This document shows positions 1 to 9,096 of a stretch of DNA of 64,000 bases, piece after piece. A program made the position numbers and the translations under genes. The DNA lies in contig JAHBVJ010000032.1 in NCBI GenBank assembly GCA_019637615.1, positions 1 through 64,000 on the forward strand, in the 5' to 3' direction. Under the pieces are notes generated by a model. The model was not told the DNA's origin. It saw only the letters and a list, made by a program, of their open reading frames with translations, and searched no databases. How positions within the stretch are numbered: the first letter of the stretch is position 1; every line of letters begins with the position of its first letter. The DNA is from Anaerolineae bacterium. Lineage in GTDB: Bacteria > Chloroflexota > Anaerolineae > Aggregatilineales > UBA2796.

Positions 1-153
1 CCAGTTTTTAATCATGCGCGTCCGCATCAAGGGATCGATCAACAGATTCCGGAACCATCAGTCACTACACCATTGCCAGATAACTCACCTTTGAAGGTGA
101 AAAGTTGGCCCATCTTGGGTGGCTTGCATCATGACTATCGTCGGGTCGCGTAA
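1..153 (+). CDS. Integrase-core (rve) transposase, 3' end only
   Basis: The window opens inside an open frame that ends at a TAA at 151-153. The visible peptide carries the motif FNHARPHQGIDQQ and ends LGGLHHDYRRVA, the same C-terminal signature as the intact transposase at 9075-10175 and the broken copy at 10797-11884. It is therefore the 3' end of an integrase-core DDE transposase of that family. Whether the gene is whole cannot be judged because the rest lies outside the window. Confidence 0.8.
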   Translation, partial: PVFNHARPHQGIDQQIPEPSVTTPLPDNSPLKVKSWPILGGLHHDYRRVA

Positions 154-166
154 CGGCAAATTCTGA

Positions 167-541
167 GCGGATGCCTTATCTGACCCCCACAGGCGTCAAG
201 TAGCTCAGGCACTTGACGCGATTATGAAAGAAAGCCAAGCAGGAGTCGCCGATTTAGAGGTAGCGTTGCGTGTGATTTCGGAAATTGCCGATCGCTATGT
301 AAAACTCACAGCAACGCAACAACGTGATATACTGAAGTTGTTGGTCAAGAGAGTGATTGTCAACGAGCGAGGCATTGTCACTAGACTAGAACTACAACCA
401 CCATTCCAGTATCTTGTGAGCCTTGGAAACGGTGGAAATAAGCAGCAGAACCCAGCGAAGAAAACAAAAACCAGTGTCACAAACACTGGTTCGGTACAAA
501 AACCTTTAGGTACCCCTATCGGGAAGCTTTCCGTATCCTAG
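167..541 (+). pseudogene. C-terminal remnant of a serine recombinase
   Basis: An open frame starting after a TGA at 164-166 encodes about 124 residues with no catalytic or DNA-binding N-terminus. The segment ending in VKRVIVNERG...LELQPPFQYL resembles the C-terminal region of large serine recombinases/resolvases. The first ATG in frame is at 224 but has no convincing ribosome binding site, so this looks like the 3' piece of a larger decayed gene. It lies between a transposase end and an HTH remnant in a region rich in mobile debris. The family assignment rests on a short motif only. Confidence 0.5.
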
Positions 542-722
542 ATATGCTTCCACCGAATTCACCGTTGAGCATACTACTTCAGAGCGCGTTATCAAATCCC
601 GCAAAGCTGAGCGCAATGCGTTGATCTGCGAGTACTACACCAATGGTCAAACACTTGCCGAGATTGCAAATGTCTTTGGCATCAGTGTGCAACGCGTGTG
701 GGAAATCGTAAACCCGAAATGA
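534..722 (+). pseudogene. Small helix-turn-helix remnant
   Basis: Shifted one base from the preceding recombinase remnant, an open frame runs to TGA at 720-722. It contains a helix-turn-helix-like segment (ERNALICEYYTNGQTLAEIA, then NVFGISVQRVWEIV), typical of resolvase or sigma-like DNA-binding tails. It has no credible start codon of its own. It may be the true C-terminal tail of the recombinase remnant after a frameshift. Confidence 0.35.
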
Positions 723-810
723 AGTTGTATTCCGTTTTGTATGTGACATCCTTGCTGGGTCATTCACTTCAACATTGTGTGATGGCGAGACGAATCATAG
801 TTGATTGACA

Positions 811-1191
811 TCAAGCATAAGGTTTCATTGCAAGTTCGCCAAGCATTGGCATCATATCCTTTAGATTGTGCGTGTACAAAGGTAGTTGAAGTCGATAGGC
901 GACTGAAGCAATTTGACAATCATCTTTGCCGATATGATGGCTGAACTGGAATTGCGCTAGCTGCTCCATTGCCCATTCTTGATCGGCGGACGTGAGGTAA
1001 ATCAGTTCGAACTGGTTTAAGAGGCTTTTGCAATCTGTTTGATGTGCCTTGCTACTCGCGCCCTCCATGACTTCTAGCCATGTTGTAGAGGTTACGCCGT
1101 AACGTTGTTGATTATTAAACCAGTTAATGGCAGGCTGATATTTACGGAACAAGTGCAACACTACTGTAGTATCGAGGACGGCATCAATCAT
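811..1191 (-). CDS. PIN-domain ribonuclease, VapC-like toxin
   Basis: A 126-residue protein with the PIN-domain layout. An early acidic residue follows a hydrophobic strand (AVLDTTVVL, Asp6), a central Glu lies in WLEVMEG, and a late acidic pair lies in GKDDCQIASVA. Proteins of this family are small Mg-dependent RNases acting as toxins in type II toxin-antitoxin modules. The start overlaps the upstream antitoxin gene by 4 bp (ATGA), the usual arrangement with the antitoxin first. It looks intact. The cellular RNA target cannot be inferred. Confidence 0.85.
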   Translation of the reverse strand: MIDAVLDTTVVLHLFRKYQPAINWFNNQQRYGVTSTTWLEVMEGASSKAHQTDCKSLLNQFELIYLTSADQEWAMEQLAQFQFSHHIGKDDCQIASVAYRLQLPLYTHNLKDMMPMLGELAMKPYA

Positions 1192-1451
1192 TGACTGCCA
1201 TCCCGATAGGGTTGTAGTTTATCGGCACGTTTGCGGCGTTGCGTCTTGACCCACTCGACGGGATCCTCGATTTGGGGATCTACAAATTCAATGGGTTCCA
1301 TTCCCTGTAACATCGCAACGATTTGAGCACCAGTTTTGGGTTGAGTAGTTGGCTCACCAATCTCCAGTGTATCAATCAACAGTTTCGCCAGTTCCTTGCG
1401 CTCCTGCGGGCTAAGTGTCTTGGCTTGATCGAATATTTCAGTAATTGTCAT
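1188..1451 (-). CDS. Antitoxin partner of the PIN toxin
   Basis: An 87-residue protein starting at an ATG preceded by a strong GGAGG about 7 nt upstream. The N-terminus (TITEIFDQAKTLSPQERKEL) is the short helical element common in addiction-module antitoxins that accompany PIN toxins. The charged C-terminal half (VEWVKTQRRKRADKL) would be the toxin-binding tail. It is translationally coupled to the toxin by an ATGA overlap. It probably autoregulates the pair, but no operator was identified. Confidence 0.75.
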   Translation of the reverse strand: MTITEIFDQAKTLSPQERKELAKLLIDTLEIGEPTTQPKTGAQIVAMLQGMEPIEFVDPQIEDPVEWVKTQRRKRADKLQPYRDGSQ

Positions 1452-1606
1452 GTCTTACATCCTCCGCCACTCTCCCCCAATTATAAAGGCAGGTGTGATC
1501 AGAAGCGACCCATCGGCCGTGAGAGGACAAAAGTAGCTATCACGACCACTACTTTACTGCTGATAAGCCCCTAAATTCTAGCAGCAGATCGCAGCACTGC
1601 TCTGGC

Positions 1607-2164
1607 TCAAATTCCATGGATACACTTATTTGACCATACGGGCTTATATCCAACGGCCGCAGTCGCTTGTTTGAAAAACGCCTTGGCGGCAGCCAGATCA
1701 CGGGTTACGCTGAGCATGGTATCGACTAGATTGCCATCCCGATCAATCGTGCGATAGAGGTAGTGCCACTGCCCATTGACTTTGATGTATGTCTCATCAA
1801 CGTACCACGATTTCCCGGCTTGTCCTCGGCGCTTGGCTTTCAGGTGAGCGCTCATCAGTGGCGCAAAACGTGCTTCCCATGCCCGTACCGCTTCATGGGT
1901 AAAGGTGTACCCGCGGATTAGAAACATTTCGGTCAGGTCGCGTAGGCTCAGTTTGTAGCGCAGTCGCCACATCACCACCAACAGCACAATATCTGTGGGA
2001 AACTGTAAATGATTGAAGGCGGTGCCAGTGCGCTCATTAAAACGTCGTTGGCAGTCATGACACTTAAACACAGCGTAGCCCAGACTAGTTGATTCTGTAT
2101 ATTTGCGTGTGTTTTTAGATTGACAATGCGGACAGTTCATCGGGTCCATCTTCCTTGATGACAA
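1607..2164 (-). pseudogene. IS6-family transposase, C-terminally truncated
   Basis: The 185 residues start with a Cys-rich zinc ribbon (CPHCQSKN...FKCHDC). An IS6/IS26-like DDE domain follows, with the first catalytic Asp in SWYVDETYIKV and the second in the YRTIDRDGNLVD region. Family members are about 230 residues and carry the third catalytic residue (Glu) near the C-terminus. Here the frame leaves the family sequence after GYKP and stops, so the Glu is missing and the protein is presumably inactive. The truncation point coincides with a 30-bp motif repeated at 24922-24951. Confidence 0.75.
1612..1641. repeat. 30-bp dispersed repeat, copy 1
   Basis: The stretch containing ACTTATTTGACCATAC recurs at 24922-24951 with only a few differences. 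In both places it lies immediately downstream (minus strand) of a coding 3' end. Here it forms the junction where the IS6-type transposase is truncated. Confidence 0.6.
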
Positions 2165-2221
2165 AATACTACCCGATTTACCAGGCTCGATCTACTCGTG
2201 CGCTGAGTTCTGACACAACCC

Positions 2222-2398
2222 TTGCGCCGTATCGTGAAGGAATATGTTGTTTATTTCAACACGGAACGTCCCCATCAAGGACTTGACCAGCGTGTGCCTG
2301 ATCCATCCAACTACATATCACCATCAGGATCCCAGACAATTATTGGACAGCCTATCTTGGGTGGACTACATCATGTCTATCGAAGACTTGCCGCTTGA
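2222..2398 (+). pseudogene. C-terminal fragment of the integrase-core transposase family
   Basis: An open frame ending at TGA 2396-2398 encodes a C-terminal transposase signature (YFNTERPHQGLDQR ... LGGLHHVYRRLAA) closely related to the pieces at 1-153, 9075-10175 and 10797-11884. Only about 58 residues remain, without the catalytic Asp residues and with no start. It is an insertion-sequence scar. Confidence 0.75.
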
Positions 2399-2435
2399 TT
2401 TTTATGCTCAAATAAGCCAATCGGCCAGCACAAGC

Positions 2436-2936
2436 TTATGTAAGTATTGACATAATTTTATGGTAAAACTCAGAACCTAGAATTTCCATTGCGTCACTCA
2501 AAACTGGAATAACACTGAGTTCGATTTGCTTAGAATCCAATAATTCCGTTGCTCTACGTAGCGTTTGGATCAACTCATACTCTGCACTTTGCGAAGATCG
2601 AGTCCTTGATAATCGGTCGAGTGCAGTAGCAACGCGAATGGCTATTAGCTGTGCAGGTCCATTTGCATTCATCGCGATATGTATATCTCTGAATGATTCG
2701 CCTGATGGAAGTGTTAATTCACAAATATCAAGATACACGACAGTTTCATGTCCATTTTTGCAAACTAGTGCAAATTCATCAAGAGGATTTGTGTACGTGA
2801 AATCAGTGTATTTTTTTCGTTCAATATACCCACGAGCACCACAGTGATCGCATAATATATTGTTTAGTACCCAATCTCTTTGTTCATAATCAAAAACTTT
2901 ATACGCATGTTCTCTGGTTCTTCCAATTTTGGACAT
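2436..2936 (-). CDS. Hypothetical protein with zinc-ribbon-like Cys motif
   Basis: The 166-residue product is not recognised as a named family. Its first third has a CDHCGARG knuckle and a later CKNGHE, spaced like a small zinc ribbon. The remainder is a mixed hydrophobic/charged region rich in Leu and Glu. It is the last gene of a three-gene AT-rich minus-strand unit (TPR-CHAT protein, 255-residue protein, this one), only 17 bp after the middle gene, so it is probably co-transcribed and may act with the CHAT protein. Its function is unknown. Confidence 0.65.
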   Translation of the reverse strand: MSKIGRTREHAYKVFDYEQRDWVLNNILCDHCGARGYIERKKYTDFTYTNPLDEFALVCKNGHETVVYLDICELTLPSGESFRDIHIAMNANGPAQLIAIRVATALDRLSRTRSSQSAEYELIQTLRRATELLDSKQIELSVIPVLSDAMEILGSEFYHKIMSILT

Positions 2937-2953
2937 AATTCGTCATCCGAATA

Positions 2954-3721
2954 TTATCTTTTGCCGTCTATAGATAGGAACATATTTGCTTTTCCGCGAG
3001 TGGTCTTATACTGGGAGGCAAAAGATATCCCAAGCGAATGATATTTGACAGTTGCAGTTATGTCGGTGGCTATCCGAAGCCCTACTGATTCTCTAGGCAT
3101 TCTAACTATCGTATAGAGCGTCCGTATGCCCCGTACGGATTTTTGATGGCTTGCCTCAAATTCCCAATTCGGATCTGGCCTCAACAAACCAAATGCTAGT
3201 AGTTGAGCTTCTTGTCTTGTAAATCTGATTTTTCTCATCGCGGTTGGTATGGTTGCATTGAGAGCACCAAATTTGAAATCTAATCCCAATGAATATTCAC
3301 TTTCCGTTTCGATATCAGAATATATTTCTCTAGGACACATATCATAAGCAATAACAGGGAGGTCACTTCCTAGGGCGAATAGATTCAACGTAAACCTTGC
3401 CCATTCAACGCTTACATTCGGTTCTGGTTGAAATGAGAGCGCGAAGTGTACAAGATTGTAAGCATAATTTTCCAAATTCAGCGTTAAGTCCAACAGAGGA
3501 TTAGCTGCATCTTGTATGAGTTCGCCTAACGCTAAACATTGTGGCTCCCCTATTACTACTCTGACATGATTAGTCTTTATTAGACTTCTAATATAGTCTA
3601 CTTCAACTGAACGTGCGCTTTTCAATACAGCTTGGAACTCAGACTCATTGGGCTGTAGAAATCCCTCGTCGAATATCTTGTCTATCTCTGCTGGGGCCAA
3701 AATTACGTTATTGGTTACCAT
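2954..3721 (-). CDS. Hypothetical protein in the CHAT operon
   Basis: A 255-residue protein of unrecognised family. The ATG at 3721 is preferred because GGAG lies 6 nt upstream; a TTG 12 nt earlier is possible. The sequence is mixed alpha/beta without signal peptide, membrane segment or obvious catalytic motif. It sits about 100 bp after the CHAT gene and 17 bp before the Cys-motif gene, on the same strand and with the same low GC. That suggests a functional unit, for example a substrate or regulator of the CHAT protease. This is inference from position only. Confidence 0.65.
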   Translation of the reverse strand: MVTNNVILAPAEIDKIFDEGFLQPNESEFQAVLKSARSVEVDYIRSLIKTNHVRVVIGEPQCLALGELIQDAANPLLDLTLNLENYAYNLVHFALSFQPEPNVSVEWARFTLNLFALGSDLPVIAYDMCPREIYSDIETESEYSLGLDFKFGALNATIPTAMRKIRFTRQEAQLLAFGLLRPDPNWEFEASHQKSVRGIRTLYTIVRMPRESVGLRIATDITATVKYHSLGISFASQYKTTRGKANMFLSIDGKR

Positions 3722-3824
3722 AAGACACTCCAATGAAACTATTTTGCACGTTGTTCGCGTTGTAAAGTCAGAGACCCTACTTCTATTTCTACTTTGTAAA
3801 AGATTATCTATTATTATCTACAAA

Positions 3825-6800
3825 TTAAGTGGCAAGACCCACCAACACAAATGGAGCCCAGTAAAATGGATGAGTGTATTCTTGTCGAATAGCATTAACG
3901 GCCTGCTGAAACGCTATTGCTCTTGATAGGGATGGATTTCCAAGCCAATTTGCATAGAAATACTGCATGAATTTGAGCGACGCTTCAGCATCAAGTTCCC
4001 AAAGACCGCCTAGCACAGAGTCTGCACCAGAGATTAAGAAACTACTCAAAAAACCTAACGAGTCATCGCCTGCTGAAAAATCACTATTTCCACTCTCACA
4101 TGCGCTCAAAGTTACATGATTATAGTCCAGCTTCAGCTCAAAAATATCCTTTGCTAATAATGGACGATCAGCGAGAAATAAACTAGATAACCACGAATTT
4201 CGCGGATTGAATCTAGCGTGACAAGAAAAATGGAGGATATTGCCCTTTGGAAAATTCCGAAGGACATCGACCTTGGCATCATCATCTTGATAGAGTTGAA
4301 GATTACATAACGTACTTACCGCGTTCGCTTCTGCATTGAATATTTCTCTTTCTGATCCTTCCGCAAAGGATAATGCAATTCCTGCTTGATAGATTTTCCG
4401 ATCTCTGCTAAGCAGTTCACGCAAGATAGTGATACTTGGAACATATACGATTGAAAATCTTTCGCACGCATATTCGCCAGCATCAAATTTTAGAGCGTGT
4501 ATTGGGATAGAGTGCAAGTATAGATGAGGTACAATATAAACAGTCGCGATATCCGACATATGGGGTAACAACGGTTGCCATAACTTTGGAGCCAGTTCTT
4601 GCCAATTTTGTGTCAGTCCAGGATACTTATAATGATGCTCCACTTCACGCTTAAACATTGGAATAAACCGCTCCAACCGAATTACATCTACCATAATATT
4701 GACACAAATTATGGGTGTTCCTCGCTTGAGGATAAAAGCCAATACATTTTGACCTACACAAAAAAATGAAACAACTGCCGTGTTCTCAGGTAGAAGCACA
4801 GACAGATGGTGGATCTCCGACGACGTCAGCGTTTGAAGTTGCCATGGTGACTGCTTCTCTACTTCAACTTGAAGATTCTGCGAGAAGACATTTTTCCTAT
4901 ACGCACGTCTAGCAGAAATTAGATCATGTACAAATGTAAGTGAATCACTGAAAACTGTGTCAGTCGTGACCAATTGACGAGTTAACACCTTGATGCGAGT
5001 CGCGATTTGCTCTGCTGTTCCATGTGGCAAATCAATAGGAGGCAGAGACAGAGCAGAAGCTGAATACATTTCGAGTAATAGTTGACTTCGCGCATTTTCT
5101 GTCGCAATTAGAGCAGAAACTGCATCGTTCTGCATTACTTGACTAAAAGCAATTGCTCCATGTAGATAAGTGCCAATTTCCCGCAACCACTCAACAGAGT
5201 CGCTTGACGCATTTTCAATAAGAAAATAGTTGATGATCTCTACTCCGCGTGTTGCGCTAGTTTGGGTTCCTTGCCAATCACGGTTAGCTCGATACACCTT
5301 CGTCAATAAGATATACAATTGAAGTCTTACAAAGTGGTTGGCGTCGCCTTCATCTAACATGGATAATGCTTCGTTAGCACTTTCTAAAATTGACAGCCAG
5401 TCCATACCTTTTATGTACTCAAGCTGTGTTAATAATGTTAGTGCCTGTACAATATCAAACTGTAATTCGAAATGTCGAAATATTACTATGGCTTCGCGTA
5501 TTGTATCTTCCGCTTCAGCAATTAGTGCTTCTACGGAGTCATAAGAAACATATCTGAGATACGACAAGATAGCCTGACAATAATTATGCAGTATGTTGGC
5601 ATAAGCGATAGGAAACAAGCCAGAATCGATTTGTCTCGCTTCACGCAAATGCTCAAGTGCTCTTTCAACAAATTCTGTTGAGTCGCCATCACCAGTTGAT
5701 GTTAAGTGTAGATAAGCTCCTCCAATCGATGAGTGAGCATTATAGTAATCCCATCCCTTAATCGCGCTATATACTTCGAGTGCCATTTGGTAATAGACAA
5801 TTGCAGTCTTAATGGCAGCATCATACGTTGGAAGGGTAGTTAACGTATTGCCAAGGTTTACGTAACTTCCTGCAATCCTCTGAATATCCTCTTCTTCCTC
5901 TCGCAGTGTAAGGCTGCGGCGAAGATATTTTAACGCTAAGCGTTTACGCGCCTCCCAATCAATGTCATGAAGATTTTTGAATACTAATCCAGCACCATTC
6001 AGGAGGTCGGATTGAGCTAATTTTGAAAACTGTGTACCTCCTAATTCCCACGCTTTAAAATAACAGGTCAATGCTTGCCTTTTTCCAAGCTCAGGTTTAA
6101 TTGCCCCTTGCGTAGAGAAAGCATTGCCTAAATTGATCAATACTCTTGCCGCATTTAACTCATAGCCATGAGCTCGATATTTCTTCAGTGCCTCGTAATA
6201 TAGTTGGATGCGTCTTTCAGTTTGGTACGGATCACTGGGAAAATTAGTGTCAATGACATTGGCTAAAATATTGGCACAATGTGCCAATAGAATTGGATAT
6301 TCCATGCACCGAGCTGCTGCATACGCAAGTTCTGCCAACACATGAGCTTCCCTTGAATGTTGAATGTCGTCAAATATCATTCCAAGATAAGCAATAAGTT
6401 GGAAAACTTGTTCGTAATCTTGAGTATTGAAATTTAGGGAAGCAGAATACTCTTCTCGGATTTTTTCTGTCCCGATCTCAAGCGAGAGATTGTCCTTAAG
6501 TATTTCGCCTCCCAATAGCCACAATTTGCTATTAAGCCATAATCTGCTACTAATGAGTTTCTCTTTATCAAAACTTGCAACAAAGTTAGATTCTTGCTGT
6601 GCTCTCAAGTGTGACAGAACAATCTGTCCTATCTCTGTAGGCTGTAGATGCCCAGATGCAACGGATTGAAACAATTCTTCAAGTTGAACTGGTTCAGCTA
6701 GGTCAATACTTGGTAATTCTCCAAGGTAAAATTTATCTTCTTGGCTAAAAAGTTCACTGTTATCCGAAATATTTTGGAGTTGTTCTCTAGTTTGTTCAAT

Positions 6801-7163
6801 CTTAGGTAGAAGAACTTTACTTACTTCAACAAATCTCTCTTTATCTGGAAGATAAGACATTAATTCATCAACAAGTAACAAAAGCTGTTTTTCTAAAGGT
6901 GGAATGGGAGTCACTTCAACGCGATCTCTTAGTTCTTGCAGCAATAAAGTGATAGCGGGAGATGGAACTCGTGGATTAGCCGTTTTTTCAATAATGACTG
7001 TATTAGTTAGAAGAAATATTATCTGCTCTTGTATGGGTGTCGGATCAAATTGAAACAGATACTGGAGAAATCTTATCCAATTCTTCAGTACATACTCTTC
7101 TGGAAGGAAATCCAAATTACTCAACCGATGGATTACACTTCTTAACGTTTCTCCAGAATTCAT
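3825..7163 (-). CDS. TPR-CHAT (caspase-like) protease-domain protein
   Basis: A protein of about 1112 residues. The N-terminal and central parts are helical repeats of TPR type (for example ALKYLRRSLTLREEEEDIQR and GSYVNLGNTL segments). The last 350 residues form a CHAT domain, a clan CD caspase-like fold. The catalytic His lies in ILHFSCHARFNP (near residue 982) and the Cys in VTLSACESG (near 1022), and the typical C-terminal segment ends HPFYWAPFVLVG. Both catalytic residues are present, so the protease looks active. Such proteins work in bacterial conflict or regulated proteolysis. ATG 7163 is chosen; a TTG 12 nt upstream is the alternative. It heads a three-gene AT-rich operon. Confidence 0.88.
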   Translation of the reverse strand: MNSGETLRSVIHRLSNLDFLPEEYVLKNWIRFLQYLFQFDPTPIQEQIIFLLTNTVIIEKTANPRVPSPAITLLLQELRDRVEVTPIPPLEKQLLLLVDELMSYLPDKERFVEVSKVLLPKIEQTREQLQNISDNSELFSQEDKFYLGELPSIDLAEPVQLEELFQSVASGHLQPTEIGQIVLSHLRAQQESNFVASFDKEKLISSRLWLNSKLWLLGGEILKDNLSLEIGTEKIREEYSASLNFNTQDYEQVFQLIAYLGMIFDDIQHSREAHVLAELAYAAARCMEYPILLAHCANILANVIDTNFPSDPYQTERRIQLYYEALKKYRAHGYELNAARVLINLGNAFSTQGAIKPELGKRQALTCYFKAWELGGTQFSKLAQSDLLNGAGLVFKNLHDIDWEARKRLALKYLRRSLTLREEEEDIQRIAGSYVNLGNTLTTLPTYDAAIKTAIVYYQMALEVYSAIKGWDYYNAHSSIGGAYLHLTSTGDGDSTEFVERALEHLREARQIDSGLFPIAYANILHNYCQAILSYLRYVSYDSVEALIAEAEDTIREAIVIFRHFELQFDIVQALTLLTQLEYIKGMDWLSILESANEALSMLDEGDANHFVRLQLYILLTKVYRANRDWQGTQTSATRGVEIINYFLIENASSDSVEWLREIGTYLHGAIAFSQVMQNDAVSALIATENARSQLLLEMYSASALSLPPIDLPHGTAEQIATRIKVLTRQLVTTDTVFSDSLTFVHDLISARRAYRKNVFSQNLQVEVEKQSPWQLQTLTSSEIHHLSVLLPENTAVVSFFCVGQNVLAFILKRGTPIICVNIMVDVIRLERFIPMFKREVEHHYKYPGLTQNWQELAPKLWQPLLPHMSDIATVYIVPHLYLHSIPIHALKFDAGEYACERFSIVYVPSITILRELLSRDRKIYQAGIALSFAEGSEREIFNAEANAVSTLCNLQLYQDDDAKVDVLRNFPKGNILHFSCHARFNPRNSWLSSLFLADRPLLAKDIFELKLDYNHVTLSACESGNSDFSAGDDSLGFLSSFLISGADSVLGGLWELDAEASLKFMQYFYANWLGNPSLSRAIAFQQAVNAIRQEYTHPFYWAPFVLVGLAT

Positions 7164-7794
7164 ATGAGCCTGCAATTTCCATCCATCCGAATCATGGATT
7201 TGCGCGATCTACTTCGTAACTAGTTGCGGGGTAGGCAGTTTAATAGTTGAATCGAGAATTATGGTTTCCTGCAAAGGAAACTTGACTTCATCCTGTAGAA
7301 TTTTAGCATTAAATATTTCCTGACTTATTCTATCCCATATTTATGCAATTTAAGAAACACAGTTTGGTAGTCCATAATAGCCAGTTGTGCAGGTCGAATG
7401 AGGGTGAAACCACGGCAACACCAATTAGACAAACTAAATGAGCTACAAGATAAGACTGTAGGGGTCATTTACTGATTCCGTGATTGAGAGCTAAACTATA
7501 GGGTGAGGAGAAAGATATGGCAAACTCACCCAAAGCGCAAGAGGGTCATGTACGCGGAAACGCGGGATAATCGAAAAAGGGCGGCAGATGGGTAAAATGT
7601 GACAAAGCGAAGAGAGTTTCAGTGTAGCATACTGCTGTCCTGTTTTATAACCGCGAACCCCAGCACAGTTACGGAAGTTCGTGACCGAGGGTATTAGCAG
7701 TCGACGACGATAGCGATAGCCTGCGCAAACAAGGTAAACGTGAAGCGAGGAGTATGCGTCGAATACGAGCTATTAGGTTGTCGCTGTCAGTGAC
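7164..7794. other. Intergenic region between the CHAT operon and the IS481-like element
   Basis: About 630 bp with no gene I can support. The first 150 bp should hold the promoter of the minus-strand CHAT operon, but no clear -35/-10 was assigned. The 3' part carries a dispersed repeat (7554-7630) and non-coding sequence leading to the transposase gene, probably the end of an insertion sequence. Confidence 0.5.
7554..7630 (+). repeat. Dispersed IS-end repeat, copy 1
   Basis: The sequence beginning GCGGAAACGCGGGATAATCG and ending TTTCAGTGTAGCA recurs, inverted, at 20382-20448. The core GGAAACGYGGGATAAT also appears at 10297-10318. The internal part diverges while both ends are conserved, as expected of the terminal region of a mobile element. 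Confidence 0.55.
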
Positions 7795-9096
7795 TCACGC
7801 GGAACGGGTCAAGGTGAAGCGATGGGCGAGATAGCGACGCCATTCACTTTGAGCTTGCTCAAGCATGAACGTAACAAATTCCTCCAAGGGCATCCGCTGC
7901 CGCTGTAAGCCACGGATTGGCAGGCGTTTGACCGTGGTCCGGTGGAGCTGGACAACCAAGTCACCGTTGGCTACGTCAACCGACACACTGACCTGCTGAC
8001 CAGCGAGGGCACGTTTAATGTAGTAGACATGCGTATCGAGCTTGATGGTGCCGTTGTGGTTGATACGCCGGACGTAGGTACGCCCCGCCACGCGCTGCAA
8101 CCAAGCATCGGGGTCGATAAGGTCAGGGAGTGGACGCAACGGTGGCAGCACCGGAAAGGCCACCCGTGGTGGCCGATTCCCACACGACCAGGCTTGGTTG
8201 GGTCGTTCGCCATTGTAGTGTTGCACAAACTGCTCGGTCACGGCTTGCGCCTGCGCAAGATCCGTGGGACGACAGACTTGCAGACACTCGCGTTCATACG
8301 TGCCGTTGTACCGCTCCACGAAGGGCTTGCGTTGAGGGGTACGCGGTGGACAAATGATAGCGTTTACGCCAAGACAGGCGAGCAAACGCAAGCAGGCTGA
8401 GGGAAAATCGCGAGCCGTCCAACTGCCCACAAAGCGCACATCACGGTCCAGCGTGATGGACTCCGGCAGCCCATGGTGCCGAAACACACTGACCAGTGCC
8501 TCTACCACACTCTGCGCATTGAAGTCGGTGTGTAGACGAAAATCGACGGCGATGGAAGTACCAGCGTCTACCACATTTAGACATTCCAACAGATGTTGAC
8601 GTTTATGCGTATCGGGAATGTTCACGCCGTTAACATCCTTGAAGTCAATTTCCCACGCTTGCAGCGGGCTGGGACGCTCGACAGGGTGCGACAGCGTGGC
8701 GGTGCGGTTCACAATACGACCATTGGCCTTGAGAACCTCCCAAATGGTACGCGTAGACGGCACTGGTTGGTGCTGCGGTTCGGTTGTGCCTTGCTGTAAA
8801 AAGTATTGAATGGCTTTGGGGCCGGGAATGCGTTGCAAATGGGCTGGTGGATGGTCGCGGATATCCAGAATGCGTGTCACTAGCTCGCTGCTGACCGGCG
8901 CTGGTTGGTGGTGCGGTTCATGCGAGTGTCCCGCCAACACCCGGCGTAGGGTGCGCCAATTACGTACACGCAGATGAAGACACGTGAGGACCGAGCCCGG
9001 CATAATCATTCGTGGTGCCGAGACATATTGGATAAACTGAGGGTTATCGGTGCTCAGTAGTAGTCGAGGGATGGATGACTTGGTCTGTTTTTGCAC
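7795..9096 (-). CDS. IS481-like integrase-core transposase
   Basis: A DDE transposase of up to 433 residues. The integrase core begins around residue 145 with WEIDFKDV (first Asp), continues with SITLDRDVRF (second Asp), and has the third catalytic residue in RKPFVERYNGTYERECL (Glu). A beta-rich C-terminal domain follows. All three catalytic residues are present, so it may be active. The only start found is a GTG at 9096, which overlaps by 22 bp the start of the divergent transposase at 9075. Its true N-terminus was probably removed when the neighbouring element inserted. Confidence 0.8.
   Translation of the reverse strand: MQKQTKSSIPRLLLSTDNPQFIQYVSAPRMIMPGSVLTCLHLRVRNWRTLRRVLAGHSHEPHHQPAPVSSELVTRILDIRDHPPAHLQRIPGPKAIQYFLQQGTTEPQHQPVPSTRTIWEVLKANGRIVNRTATLSHPVERPSPLQAWEIDFKDVNGVNIPDTHKRQHLLECLNVVDAGTSIAVDFRLHTDFNAQSVVEALVSVFRHHGLPESITLDRDVRFVGSWTARDFPSACLRLLACLGVNAIICPPRTPQRKPFVERYNGTYERECLQVCRPTDLAQAQAVTEQFVQHYNGERPNQAWSCGNRPPRVAFPVLPPLRPLPDLIDPDAWLQRVAGRTYVRRINHNGTIKLDTHVYYIKRALAGQQVSVSVDVANGDLVVQLHRTTVKRLPIRGLQRQRMPLEEFVTFMLEQAQSEWRRYLAHRFTLTRSA

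Noticed and set aside
193..219. A 9-bp perfect inverted repeat GCGTCAAGT/ACTTGACGC that could be a recombination or operator site
   Set aside because: It lies inside the reading frame of the serine-recombinase remnant and translates as ordinary protein sequence (RQVAQALDA), so it may be chance; no second copy was seen.
7942..8809. Several plus-strand open frames opposite the IS481-like transposase
   Set aside because: They have no family resemblance and lie antisense to an intact transposase with conserved catalytic motifs.
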